A stretch of DNA of 64,000 bases from Verrucomicrobium sp. (GTDB lineage: Bacteria > Verrucomicrobiota > Verrucomicrobiia > Methylacidiphilales > GAS474). Position 1 is the first letter of the stretch. Every line of letters starts with the position of its first letter. The notes under the pieces are model-generated. The model saw only the letters and a list, made by a program, of their open reading frames with translations, had not been told where the DNA came from and made no database searches. Shown here in pieces: positions 1-9,082 of the stretch. A program made the position numbers and the translations under genes. The stretch covers positions 806,001 through 870,000 of the forward strand of contig JAPWJX010000003.1 in the NCBI GenBank assembly GCA_028283855.1. Direction: 5' to 3'.

Positions 1-2
1 GC

Positions 3-1367
<1,365 letters not shown>

Positions 1368-1371
1368 CGTC

Positions 1372-2058
1372 ATGGCGAAGGTCATCTTCCTTACCGGCGC
1401 CACGCGCGGCCTGGGCCGCGCCTTGGCGGGGGCTTTCGCCACGCTGGGCCACACCGTGGCCGGCTGCGGGCGGGACCAGGCCAAAGTCGCCGAGTTGGCG
1501 GGGGAGCTGGGCGCGCCTCATTCCGTCGCCGGCGTCGATGTGGGGGACGACACGCAGGTTTCCTCCTGGATCCGGCGGGCGCTGGCGGAACACGGCGCGC
1601 CCGACCTGGTCCTCAACAACGCCGCCCTCATGAACCAGCCCGCGCCGCTCTGGGAGGTCAGCGCGGCGGAGTTCGAGGCGCTCACGCGCGTGAATGTCAA
1701 CGGCACGGCCAACGTCATCCGCCACGCCGTCCCGGCGATGCTGAAGGCGGGGAAGGGCGTGGTGGCCAATTTCAGTTCCGGCTGGGGCCGTTCCACCTCG
1801 CCGGAGGTCGCCCCCTATTGCGCGACGAAGTGGGCGATCGAAGGGCTGACCCGCGCCTTGGCGCAGGAGCTGCAAGGTTGTTCCAAGGGCGTGGCCGCCG
1901 TGGCGGTCAATCCGGGGGTCATCGACACGGAGATGCTCCGTTCCTGCTGGGGCGGCGGAGCCGGCTCCTATCCTTCGCCGGAGGAGTGGGTGAAGCGCGC
2001 GGCGCCGTTCCTCCTGGACCTGGGGCCGAAGGACAACGGCAAGGCCCTTTCCATTTAG
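1372..2058 (+). CDS. Short-chain dehydrogenase/reductase (SDR)
   Basis: A 228-residue classical SDR oxidoreductase, probably NAD(P)H-dependent and cytosolic. Visible signatures are the cofactor motif TGATRGLG at about residue 8, NNAA at about 82, a catalytic serine in FSSGWG, and the YCATK active-site motif at about 147. The substrate cannot be told from sequence. I chose the ATG at 1372 because the TGxxxGxG motif then falls at the normal place; an in-frame upstream extension would run into thiC. It starts four bases after thiC stops, so it is probably in the same transcript, though no SDR step is known in this part of thiamine synthesis. Its TAG overlaps the TAA of the convergent permease. 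Confidence 0.9.
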   Translation: MAKVIFLTGATRGLGRALAGAFATLGHTVAGCGRDQAKVAELAGELGAPHSVAGVDVGDDTQVSSWIRRALAEHGAPDLVLNNAALMNQPAPLWEVSAAEFEALTRVNVNGTANVIRHAVPAMLKAGKGVVANFSSGWGRSTSPEVAPYCATKWAIEGLTRALAQELQGCSKGVAAVAVNPGVIDTEMLRSCWGGGAGSYPSPEEWVKRAAPFLLDLGPKDNGKALSI

Positions 2059-3509
2059 GTTTTTTTGGCCAGCTTGCTGTGGCGGATGCCGTAGGCCAGG
2101 TAGATGGCCACGCCGACGGCGCTCCAGACGATCAGCCGCATCCACGTCACCCAGGGCAGGGCGATCATCAGATAGAGGGAGGAGAGCGCGCCGAGCGGCG
2201 CGACGATCCAGACCAGCGGCGTCTTGAAGGCCCGCTTGTGGTGGGGCTCCTTGATCCGCAGGACCAGGACGGCGACGTTCACGATGGTGAAGGCCAGCAG
2301 CGTGCCGATGGAGCAGAGCGCCCCGGCTTCCCGCACGGTGAAGAGGGCGGAGAAGACGGCGACGCCCAGGCCGGTGAGCAGCGTGGTGATCCAGGGGGTC
2401 TGGAAGCGCGGGTGAACCCGGCTGACGAAGGGGGGGAGCAGCCCGTCCCGCGCCATGTTCCAGAGGACGCGGGATTGGCCCAGGAGGAGGACCAGGATGA
2501 CGGAGGAAAGGCCCGCGATGGCGCCGATCTTGATGAGGGTGGCCATCCAGCCGATGCCCGCGCGGCTGGCCGCGTCGGCGATGGGGGCGGGGACGTCCAG
2601 GTCCTGGTAGGGAACGACGCCGGTGGCGACCGCCGCCACCGCGATGTAGAGGACGGTGATGACCAGGAGCGAGCCCAGGAGCCCGATCGGCATGTCCCGC
2701 TGCGGGTTCTTCGACTCCTGCGCGGCGGTGGTGACGGCGTCGAAGCCGACGTAGGCGAAGAAGACGATTCCCGCCCCGGCGACGACGCCCGTCCAGCCGA
2801 AGTGTTCCGGCAGGCCGGTGTTTGGCGGGATGAAGGGGTGCCAGTGGGCCGGGACGACGGCGTGCGCCGCGCCGAAGATGAAGAGGAGGATGACGGCCAG
2901 CTTCACCAGCACGATGGCGTTGTTGAAGCGGGCCGATTCCTTGATCCCCACGATGAGGATGGCGGTGACGGCGGCGGTGATGAAGACGGCCGGGATGTTG
3001 AGGAGGGCGGCGGCGTGGGTGCCATCCGCCAGGACGACGGGCGTGCCGCGCGCGGCGGTGAGGGTGGCGGGCAGATGGAGGCCCAGCTGGTCCAGGAGGG
3101 AGACGACGTAGCCGGACCAGCCGATGGAGACGCAGATGCCGCCCACCGCGTATTCCAGGATCAGGTTCCAGCCGATGATCCAGGCCACGATCTCCCCCAG
3201 TGTGGCGTAGCTGTAGGTGTAGGCGCTCCCGGCCACGGGGACCAGGGAGGCGAACTCGCTGTAGCAGAGGGCGGCGAAGAGGGAGGCGGTGCCCGCCAGG
3301 ACGAAGGAGAGGATGATGCCCGGCCCCGCGTTCTGCGCCGCCACCGTGCCGGTGAGGACGAAGATGCCGGTGCCGATGGCGCAGCCGACGCCCAGGAAAA
3401 TAAGGTGGAGCGGCCCCAGGGCGCGCTTCAGGGGGTGCTCTCCGGAGGCTTCCGCCTGGAGGGAGGTGACGCTTTTGATCCGGAAAAGCCGCTGAACCAG
3501 GGTGCCCAT
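2055..3509 (-). CDS. APC-superfamily amino-acid permease (cationic amino acid transporter type)
   Basis: A 484-residue polytopic inner-membrane protein with about 12 hydrophobic segments. The N-terminal helix carries the APC signature GCAIGTGIFVLTG. Other family-typical stretches include FFAYVGFDAVTTAAQESKNP and SRVLWNMARDGLLP, which place it near the CAT/YhdG-like branch that imports amino acids by proton symport. The exact substrate is not predictable. The gene converges on the SDR gene and the two stop codons overlap (2055-2058). It is divergent from the downstream PpiD-like gene; about 66 bases separate the starts and must hold both promoters. Confidence 0.9.
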   Translation of the reverse strand: MGTLVQRLFRIKSVTSLQAEASGEHPLKRALGPLHLIFLGVGCAIGTGIFVLTGTVAAQNAGPGIILSFVLAGTASLFAALCYSEFASLVPVAGSAYTYSYATLGEIVAWIIGWNLILEYAVGGICVSIGWSGYVVSLLDQLGLHLPATLTAARGTPVVLADGTHAAALLNIPAVFITAAVTAILIVGIKESARFNNAIVLVKLAVILLFIFGAAHAVVPAHWHPFIPPNTGLPEHFGWTGVVAGAGIVFFAYVGFDAVTTAAQESKNPQRDMPIGLLGSLLVITVLYIAVAAVATGVVPYQDLDVPAPIADAASRAGIGWMATLIKIGAIAGLSSVILVLLLGQSRVLWNMARDGLLPPFVSRVHPRFQTPWITTLLTGLGVAVFSALFTVREAGALCSIGTLLAFTIVNVAVLVLRIKEPHHKRAFKTPLVWIVAPLGALSSLYLMIALPWVTWMRLIVWSAVGVAIYLAYGIRHSKLAKKT

Positions 3510-3575
3510 CCGTCTTTATTAAAGGGGCGGGGAACCATTTACAACTCCGGAGGGCTTTGCCAACCTACGCCTCCC

Positions 3576-5126
3576 ATGCTCACGATTCTCCGCCGCCAGT
3601 CGCCGGTTCTCATGGCGATCATCCTGGGCCTCATCAGCCTTTCCTTCCTCGTCTTCTTCCAGCTGCCCACCTTGCAGGGGCTGGGGCACAGCACGCTGGG
3701 CCGGATCGACGGCCACGGCGTCGGCGTCGACGAATTCCGCCAGGCGCAGGAGGGAGCCTACCTCCTCCTTATGTTCCAGCGGGGCGCCGACCTGCCCGGC
3801 GGCGAGGAGACGACCGCCGTCGTCGATCGGATGGCCTGGCAGCGCCTGCTCCTCCTGGCCTCCGCGGAGCGGATGCACATTGCGGTGACCGACGCGGAGC
3901 TGGGGGACTTCATCCAGAGCCTTCCCTTCCTGCGCAAGGACGGCAAATACGATCCCGCCGCCTACGACGCCTTCGCCAAGGGCTTGGCCGCCAGCCGGGG
4001 CATCACTGAGGACCGCTTCCAGGAAATCCTCCGGGAGAACCTCCTCATCGACAAGGTGATCCAGTCCGTCTCCGCGCCCGCCGCCCTGACGCCGGGCGAG
4101 GTGGACCGGCTGGTCTCCTCCCGCCTGGGCGCGGCCCACGCCGTCGCCGTCCGCTTCCGCGCCGCCGACTTCGCCGGGCAGGTCTCCGTCACCCTGGCCG
4201 ACGCCGACCGCGAAGCGCAGGATCATGAGGCCAATCCCGCCTACCGCACGCTGGAGCGGCGCGTCGTGGCGGTGGCGCCCTTCCTCCTTACTCCGGCGGA
4301 GGAGCGCCTTTCCGGCAAGGAGAAGGATGCGGCCAAGCGGCAGCTGGGCGCCCGCGCGTCGGAATTCTCCGTCGCCGCCCTCGACAAGGCCAAGGGCGAT
4401 CCGGCGGCCTTCCGCGCCCTGGCCGCCGCGCAAAAGCTTTCCGTGACGGCGACGCAGCCCTTCGCCCGCTCCGAGGCGCCCGCCGGGTTCCCGCCCAGCC
4501 TCTCCTTCAACCGCGCCGCCTTCGACCTGACCGCCGACGTGCCGGTGAGCGACGCCGTGGAGACCGACCACGGCTACTACGTCCTTCAGCTCGTCCGCCT
4601 GGAGCCGAGCGTGCCGCTGCCGCCGGAGAAGAGCCGCCTGATCGCGGAGAAGGCCCTGCGCGAGCGCCGCGCGCTGGAGCTGGCCCAGGCCCGCGGCCAG
4701 GCCCTTTCCGCCGCCCTGCGGGCCAATTTGGCCGCCGGCCAGCCCTGGTCCACCGCGCTGGAGAAGGCGGAGAAGAGCCTGAGCCCCGGCCCCCGGCCCG
4801 CCGTGGAGGCGCTGCCCGCCTTCGTCCCCGTGGAGGCCGCCCGCAAGAGCGGCGACTTCGCCTTCCTCAACGCCCTGACCGTCTCCCTTTCCATGGCCCC
4901 CGGCCAGGTCAGCCCCTGGGTGCCGACGCCGGAGGGGGGCTTCCTCCTCTTCCTGGAAAAGCGGGACCCGGCCGCCTCCGCCCTGGCCGTCTCCCTGCGC
5001 CCGCAGATGGAGCGCCGCGCTCTGGAGGATAAGCGGGAGGCCCTCTTTTCCGATTGGTTCGGCGCCCGCGCCCGCCAGCCCGGCTGCAAGACGCCCGACT
5101 TTCTCACCCGCCGCTCGGCCCAGTAG
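3576..5126 (+). CDS. Membrane-anchored SurA/PpiD-like peptidyl-prolyl isomerase or chaperone
   Basis: A 516-residue protein with one N-terminal membrane anchor (about residues 12-32) and a long, Ala/Glu/Arg-rich, mostly helical extracytoplasmic part. Residues about 100-160 (GKYDPAAYDAFAKGL, then DRFQEILRENLLIDKV) match the SurA_N/PpiD chaperone fold. The parvulin region is degenerate, with only a YYVLQLV strand near residue 340 resembling the catalytic domain, so chaperone function is likelier than isomerase activity. The frame stays open far upstream, but only as a shadow across the antisense permease. The ATG at 3576 gives a clean N-in anchor and follows a C/T-rich tract (CGCCTCCC) rather than a Shine-Dalgarno. 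It would assist outer-membrane or exported protein folding. Confidence 0.8.
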   Translation: MLTILRRQSPVLMAIILGLISLSFLVFFQLPTLQGLGHSTLGRIDGHGVGVDEFRQAQEGAYLLLMFQRGADLPGGEETTAVVDRMAWQRLLLLASAERMHIAVTDAELGDFIQSLPFLRKDGKYDPAAYDAFAKGLAASRGITEDRFQEILRENLLIDKVIQSVSAPAALTPGEVDRLVSSRLGAAHAVAVRFRAADFAGQVSVTLADADREAQDHEANPAYRTLERRVVAVAPFLLTPAEERLSGKEKDAAKRQLGARASEFSVAALDKAKGDPAAFRALAAAQKLSVTATQPFARSEAPAGFPPSLSFNRAAFDLTADVPVSDAVETDHGYYVLQLVRLEPSVPLPPEKSRLIAEKALRERRALELAQARGQALSAALRANLAAGQPWSTALEKAEKSLSPGPRPAVEALPAFVPVEAARKSGDFAFLNALTVSLSMAPGQVSPWVPTPEGGFLLFLEKRDPAASALAVSLRPQMERRALEDKREALFSDWFGARARQPGCKTPDFLTRRSAQ

Positions 5127-5147
5127 TCAGGGGCTGGGTGCCCCAAG

Positions 5148-5183
5148 AAAAAAGGCCGCGCCCCTTTCGGGACGCGGCCTTTT
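5148..5183. terminator. Bidirectional intrinsic terminator
   Basis: Ten-base perfect stem AAAGGCCGCG / CGCGGCCTTT (5151-5160 with 5173-5182), a 12-base loop, an A-run on the left and a T-run on the right. It lies between the convergent PpiD-like and RRM genes and can serve both. Confidence 0.85.
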
Positions 5184-5204
5184 CCGCTTTGCGGGCGGGA
5201 AGCC

Positions 5205-5891
5205 TTACTCGGCCTGGGGAGCCTGGGGCTCCTCGGGCTGCTGCGGCTCGGGCTCGACGGCGGGGGTTTCCCGGCGCTCGCTCTTGGCGCCGCTGACGAC
5301 GATCTGGCGGCCCATGAACTCGGAGCGGTGGATCGCCACCACGGCCTTCTTGGCCGTCTCGATGTCGGCCATCTCGACGAAGCCGAAGCCCTTCGAGCGG
5401 TTCGTGCGGCGGTCGCGGACCAGCTCCACGTTCTTCACCGTGCCGCTCTTCCCGAAGAGGTCGAAGAGGTCGCTCTCCGCCGTGTCATAGGAGAGGTTGC
5501 CGATGTAGAGGCGGGGGTTGGTCACCGCGTCCGGGTTGGCGGCTTCCAGCTCCGGCTTGGGGGCGTGCTGGCGGGCCGGGCGCTCGGCGCGTTCCGCCCG
5601 CTGGCCGTTGCGCTGCTCTTCGGCGCGCCGGACGGTCGGGTGGGTGGAGCGCTCGCCGCTGGGGCGCTGTTCGCCCTGGCTTTGGCTCTGCTTCTTTCCT
5701 TTGCCGAGGCCGAAGAACCCTTTGATCTTGTCAAAGAGGCCGCCGGAGGGGCGGGCCTGGCCGTTGTGGGTCTCTTCGCGGTTGCTGCGTTCGCCACGGC
5801 GCTCGCCGCTACGGGGGCGGCCGCCATTGGACCGACCGCCACGGCGGCGCGGACGGCGCGAACCGGAGCGGGGGGAGTAGTCTGAGTTCAT
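5205..5891 (-). CDS. RRM-domain RNA-binding protein with Arg/Gly-rich N-terminus
   Basis: 228 residues. The first ~120 are low-complexity, Arg/Gly/Ser/Gln-rich and probably disordered, interrupted by a short hydrophobic patch (GLFDKIKGFFGLGKGKK, about residues 51-67). One RNA recognition motif follows at about 125-200, with RNP2 (LYIGNL) and RNP1 (KGFGFVEM) both intact. The C-terminal tail is acidic, Pro/Glu/Gln-rich. Small bacterial RRM proteins of this kind are known in cyanobacteria and PVC bacteria, some cold-induced, and probably bind single-stranded RNA in the cytoplasm. The long tails around a single RRM suggest condensate or RNP behaviour, which is inference. It has a leader of up to ~295 bases. 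Confidence 0.92.
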   Translation of the reverse strand: MNSDYSPRSGSRRPRRRGGRSNGGRPRSGERRGERSNREETHNGQARPSGGLFDKIKGFFGLGKGKKQSQSQGEQRPSGERSTHPTVRRAEEQRNGQRAERAERPARQHAPKPELEAANPDAVTNPRLYIGNLSYDTAESDLFDLFGKSGTVKNVELVRDRRTNRSKGFGFVEMADIETAKKAVVAIHRSEFMGRQIVVSGAKSERRETPAVEPEPQQPEEPQAPQAE

Positions 5892-6052
5892 TTTCTTTGG
5901 GCGTTAACGGAGGGAGGCCTTTTTCGGGAACAGGGCCCCTTCATGGAGGGAGGGGGGCCTGGTGTCTCGGTTCGGATCCCGGCGGCCGGGCCCCTAGGGG
6001 AGCGGGCGGCGGCGGGCGCTCTTTTTCAAAGCGCGTGGGTTCGGTTCAGAAT

Positions 6053-6080
6053 CGCCCCCAAGACGGTAAAATTGGGGGCG
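6053..6080. repeat. Perfect 9-bp inverted repeat in apaG-RRM intergenic region
   Basis: CGCCCCCAA (6053-6061) pairs with TTGGGGGCG (6072-6080) around a 10-base loop. No T-run follows on either strand, so it is not a standard terminator. The 295-base gap 5892-6186 that contains it is otherwise G-rich and without a gene I can support. It may be a structured 5' leader of the RRM mRNA or an operator. Confidence 0.55.
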
Positions 6081-6186
6081 AGGGTGCCGGGGATCGTGGC
6101 CAGAGAAGCCTTCATCAGTTAACGGATATTGATAATTAGCGCAAAGTCCGCGCCCGGCAAGTACTTAGTACGTTTTTCGGAGCCGT

Positions 6187-6576
6187 TTAAACGGCGTCCG
6201 GAACGTCCATCTGAAAACGGGGAATGCGGGCCAGGACCGGCTCTCCCTGTTCGTTGACGCCCAGGTAGGCCCCCTCGGCGCTGCTGCTGGCGGTGACCAG
6301 GTGATAGCTGTGATAGTGGAACCGCTCCCCGGGCTCCAGCTTGGGGAAAGCCCCCACGACGCCGTCCCCCTCGTAGGCGGAGATCCGCCCCTCCCCGTCC
6401 TGCAGGACCCACTTGCGCGCCTTGATCGTCACCGTCTCGGCCGTGTCGTTGTGGATCGTGATATGGTAGGTGAAGGCGAAGGAGCCCTCCGGCGTGCCGG
6501 GCAAATGGCCCATGGGGCTGCGCTCAAGCTTGTCGAGCGTGACCCGCAGGTCGGCGAGTTCCCGGATTGCCGTCAT
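6187..6576 (-). CDS. apaG: ApaG-domain protein
   Basis: A 129-residue single-domain ApaG (DUF525) protein with the immunoglobulin-like beta-sandwich fold. The glycine-rich signature GDGVVGAFPKLEPGERFHYHS is near residues 70-90, preceded by FTYHITIHNDTAETV, as in other ApaG proteins. In Proteobacteria the gene is linked to diadenosine tetraphosphate and cobalt/magnesium resistance phenotypes, but its biochemical role is unsettled. I prefer the ATG at 6576 to the adjacent GTG at 6579. There is no Shine-Dalgarno; a TATAAT hexamer on the minus strand ends only 11 bases before the ATG, so the mRNA may be nearly leaderless. Divergent from thiD. Confidence 0.9.
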   Translation of the reverse strand: MTAIRELADLRVTLDKLERSPMGHLPGTPEGSFAFTYHITIHNDTAETVTIKARKWVLQDGEGRISAYEGDGVVGAFPKLEPGERFHYHSYHLVTASSSAEGAYLGVNEQGEPVLARIPRFQMDVPDAV

Positions 6577-6586
6577 CACGCGGCGG

Positions 6587-6592
6587 ATTATA
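6587..6592. promoter_or_regulatory. Shared TATA-like -10 region of divergent apaG and thiD promoters
   Basis: The sequence ATTATAAA at 6587-6594 reads TATAAT on the minus strand (toward apaG) and TATAAA on the plus strand (toward thiD). The starts of the two genes are only 33 bases apart (6576 and 6609), so each transcript would have a leader of ten bases or fewer. No good -35 box is visible on either side, so this is a modest-confidence call. Confidence 0.4.
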
Positions 6593-6608
6593 AATCTCTT
6601 ATCCTAAA

Positions 6609-7406
6609 ATGATCAAGACCCGCACGCTCCCCCCCGCCGCCCTCACTATCGCCGGTTCCGACTCCAGCGGAGGGGCGGGAATCCAAGCCGACCTGAAAAC
6701 CTTTGCCGCCTGCGGGGTCTACGGAGCCACCGCCATCACCTGCGCCGTGGCGGAGCACGCGGGGCGCGTGGCCTCCATCGCCCCCCTGCCGCCGGAGCGC
6801 GTGGCGGAGCAGGCCCAGCTGGCCGCCGAAGGGCTGCCCCTGCGCGCCGTGAAGACCGGCATGCTCTATTCCCGCGCCATCATCGAGGCGGTGGCCGGGA
6901 CCCTGGAAATCTACCTTTCCTCCAAGCCCCTGGTCGTCGATCCCGTCATGGTTTCCAGCAGCGGCACCGCTCTTTTGGAGCCGGACGCGGTGGCCGCGCT
7001 GGAGGCGGCCATTCTGCCCCGCGCCGCCCTGGTGACCCCCAACCGGAAGGAAGCGGAGCGGCTGTTGGGCACGGAAATCGCCGATGCCGACGCGCTGCGG
7101 GAGGCCGCGGAGCGCCTGGCGGAGAAATACGGCGTCCCCTTCCTGGTGAAGGGGGGGCACTTTCAGGGGGAGGAGGCGGTCGACGTCCTCTGCGCGGGCG
7201 GGGAGATCACCCTCTTTTCCCAGCCCCGCGTGCCGGGTCGGGATCCGCACGGGACCGGCTGCACCCTCTCCGCCGCGATCGCGGCGCAGCTGGCGTTGGG
7301 GATGGAGTTAAAGGAGGCGGTGGCGGAGGCCAAGCGCTACGTCACCCGCGCCATCGCCGGGGGATTCCGGCACGGCGGGCACGACCTGCTCGACCACTTT
7401 GCCTGA
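6609..7406 (+). CDS. thiD: Hydroxymethylpyrimidine (phosphate) kinase ThiD
   Basis: Ribokinase-fold kinase of 265 residues that phosphorylates HMP and HMP-P to HMP-PP, the step after ThiC. It carries the N-terminal substrate motif [13 protein letters not shown] (about 16-28), the core [10 protein letters not shown], and the anion-hole/catalytic motif [10 protein letters not shown] near residue 215. The length is normal and there is no fused ThiE domain. The gene stands alone, divergent from apaG and convergent with frr (nine bases between stops). No Shine-Dalgarno precedes the ATG; the upstream bases are A/T-rich and compatible with a very short leader. Confidence 0.96.
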   Translation: MIKTRTLPPAALTIAGSDSSGGAGIQADLKTFAACGVYGATAITCAVAEHAGRVASIAPLPPERVAEQAQLAAEGLPLRAVKTGMLYSRAIIEAVAGTLEIYLSSKPLVVDPVMVSSSGTALLEPDAVAALEAAILPRAALVTPNRKEAERLLGTEIADADALREAAERLAEKYGVPFLVKGGHFQGEEAVDVLCAGGEITLFSQPRVPGRDPHGTGCTLSAAIAAQLALGMELKEAVAEAKRYVTRAIAGGFRHGGHDLLDHFA

Positions 7407-7415
7407 GCCGGGCGG

Positions 7416-7976
7416 CTAGACCTTCAGCAGCTCGGCTTCCTTGGCGGAGAAGGCCTTTTCGATCTCCTCGCCGTATTGGTCGGTGAGCTTCTGGACTTCT
7501 TTTTCGCCGGACTTCAGGTCGTCCTCGGTCAGCTTGCCGTCCTTCTGGAGCTTCTTCAGCTCGTCCAGGGCGTGGCGGCGGACGCCGCGCAGGGCGACGC
7601 GGCCTTCTTCCGCCATCTTGCCGATCGACTTCACCAGGTCCTGGCGGCGCTCCTCTGAAAGGGGCGGGATGGGGAGGCGGATGACCTTCCCGTCGACCAG
7701 CGGCATGATGCCGAGCTTCGATTCCTCGATGGCTTGGCGGATGGCGTCGACCGTGCCGGCGTCCCAGGGCTGGATGAGGACCAGGCGGGCGTCGGGCGTG
7801 GTGACGGCGGCGACTTCCTTCAGCTTCATGTGGGAGCCGTAGGCGTTGACGGTCAGGTTGTTGACCAGGTCGGGGGAGGCCTTGCCGGTGCGGACGCCGT
7901 TGAACTCGGTCTTCACGAATTCGATGGCCTTCGTCATCTTTTCCTCCGCATCGAGCAGCACGTCGTCAAAAGTCAT
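7416..7976 (-). CDS. frr: Ribosome recycling factor
   Basis: 186 residues, the usual length. Frr splits the post-termination ribosome together with EF-G. The three-helix-bundle domain and hinge are recognisable: KTEFNGVRTGKASPDLV near residue 22, then VTTPDARLVLIQPWD, and the C-terminal helix with VALRGVRRHALDELKKLQKDG. It follows the A-type Fe-S carrier by 65 bases on the same strand. In most bacteria frr follows pyrH; here pyrH is absent and tsf/rpsB lie elsewhere in the window. Confidence 0.97.
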   Translation of the reverse strand: MTFDDVLLDAEEKMTKAIEFVKTEFNGVRTGKASPDLVNNLTVNAYGSHMKLKEVAAVTTPDARLVLIQPWDAGTVDAIRQAIEESKLGIMPLVDGKVIRLPIPPLSEERRQDLVKSIGKMAEEGRVALRGVRRHALDELKKLQKDGKLTEDDLKSGEKEVQKLTDQYGEEIEKAFSAKEAELLKV

Positions 7977-8041
7977 GGGCCGTTCTTAGCCCACGGCGCG
8001 CGGGGAGGAAAGGAGGAATCTCCGCCTGGCCCTTGAAGGCC

Positions 8042-8368
8042 TTACGCGGAGAAGGAGGTGCCGCAGCCGCAGGTGGCTTTGGCGTTCGGGTTCTGGATGC
8101 GGAACCCGGCGCCGCTCAGGCCGCCTTGATAGTCGATGGTGGAGCCTTCCAGCCACAGGAGGCTCTTTTCGTCGACGAAGAGCTTGGTGCCGTGCTGGTC
8201 GAATTCCTTGTCGCCGGGCTCCTTGGAGGCCAGGGCCATCTCATACTGCATGCCGGAGCAGCCGCCGCCGGTGACGAAGAGGCGGAGGCCTTTGGCGGCG
8301 TCGGCGCCGACGCGTTCCCGGATCTGGGCGGCGGCGGCTTCGGTGAGGAGGACTTCAGGCGCGGACAT
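8042..8368 (-). CDS. erpA: A-type iron-sulfur cluster carrier (IscA/ErpA/HesB family)
   Basis: 108-residue cytosolic scaffold/carrier that hands Fe-S clusters to apo-enzymes. All three conserved cysteines are present: one in GGGCSGMQY (about residue 36) and two in the C-terminal CGCGTSF. It lies 27 bases after hpnG on the same strand and may be read with the hopanoid genes. Several enzymes in the window need Fe-S clusters (ThiC, QueE). Which A-type subgroup it belongs to is uncertain; erpA is the best label for a lone copy outside an isc or suf operon. Confidence 0.9.
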   Translation of the reverse strand: MSAPEVLLTEAAAAQIRERVGADAAKGLRLFVTGGGCSGMQYEMALASKEPGDKEFDQHGTKLFVDEKSLLWLEGSTIDYQGGLSGAGFRIQNPNAKATCGCGTSFSA

Positions 8369-8395
8369 GGAGTTACGTTACCTCAAAAGGTTCGG

Positions 8396-9082
8396 TTAAG
8401 CGAGCACCTGCTCGACGGCTTCGGTGAGGGCCTTGCGGGCGACGCCCAGGTGGCCGACGAGTTGGAAGAAGGGCTTGGCTTCCCCGGGGTGGCGGGCCAG
8501 GTAGGCCAGGAGGCGCAGGACGCGGGGTTTTTGCGTTTCCAGGTCGAAGGAGGCGGCCAGGGCGCCGCTGGGGAGGACTTCGGCGGCTTCGTCGGAGATG
8601 ACGCGGAAGGGGAGGAGGGGGACGTTGTGGGCGGCGCAGACGCCGGCGACGACGGCCGTTTCCATGTCGACGACCTGGTAGCCCTGGTCGACGAGGGCCT
8701 GGCGTTCCTGCGGGGTGCAGACGACTTCGGCGGAGCTGTAGAGTTTGGCCGGGGTGGCCTGGGGGAGTTTGGAGGCCCAGTCGGAGACCTGGGGGGAGAG
8801 GTAGTTGGTGGCGATGTGGACGGAGGGGCGCCGCAGTTCGGGGGAGAGGGCGCCGCCGTAGCCGGGGAGGATGAGGAGGCGCAGGCTCATTTCGTCCAAA
8901 AGGATGCCGGCGCGCCGGACGGCGGTTTCCGCTCCCATGCCCAGGATGGCGGTGAGGATGGGGACGCCGCCGAGGGTGCCGGTGCGGCAGGGGACTTCTC
9001 CCAGGCGGAATTTTTCCACGCGCTTCATGCGGGCGTGGACGCCGGCGGCCTCGTGTTCCAGGGCGAAGGCGACGCCGATCAT
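8396..9082 (-). CDS. hpnG: Hopanoid-associated phosphorylase/nucleosidase HpnG
   Basis: 228-residue member of the PNP/MTA nucleosidase family. The family core is visible: an N-terminal MIGVAFALEHEA strand, a glycine-rich LILPGYGGALSPEL, the ligand motif VVDMETAVVAG near residue 145, and FRVISDEAAE. HpnG removes adenine from adenosylhopane to give ribosylhopane. The call rests on the sequence plus its position: its ATG overlaps the stop of squalene-hopene cyclase (ATGA, 9079-9082), so translation is coupled, and GAGG lies five bases before the ATG. The same frame is open further upstream, but that part is a shadow across shc. hpnH is not in the window. Confidence 0.85.
   Translation of the reverse strand: MIGVAFALEHEAAGVHARMKRVEKFRLGEVPCRTGTLGGVPILTAILGMGAETAVRRAGILLDEMSLRLLILPGYGGALSPELRRPSVHIATNYLSPQVSDWASKLPQATPAKLYSSAEVVCTPQERQALVDQGYQVVDMETAVVAGVCAAHNVPLLPFRVISDEAAEVLPSGALAASFDLETQKPRVLRLLAYLARHPGEAKPFFQLVGHLGVARKALTEAVEQVLA

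Noticed and set aside
1818-3575. In-frame upstream extension of the PpiD-like gene.
   Set aside because: It runs antisense through the permease and is low-complexity Gly/Asp/Glu. The membrane anchor sits right after the ATG at 3576.
5960-5985. GGTTCGGATCCC string suggesting a tRNA end.
   Set aside because: No complementary stems around it; it lies in a G-rich leader without cloverleaf potential.
5892-6186. Riboswitch or small RNA in the apaG-RRM gap.
   Set aside because: Only a simple 9-bp inverted repeat is visible; no known riboswitch core could be recognised by eye.
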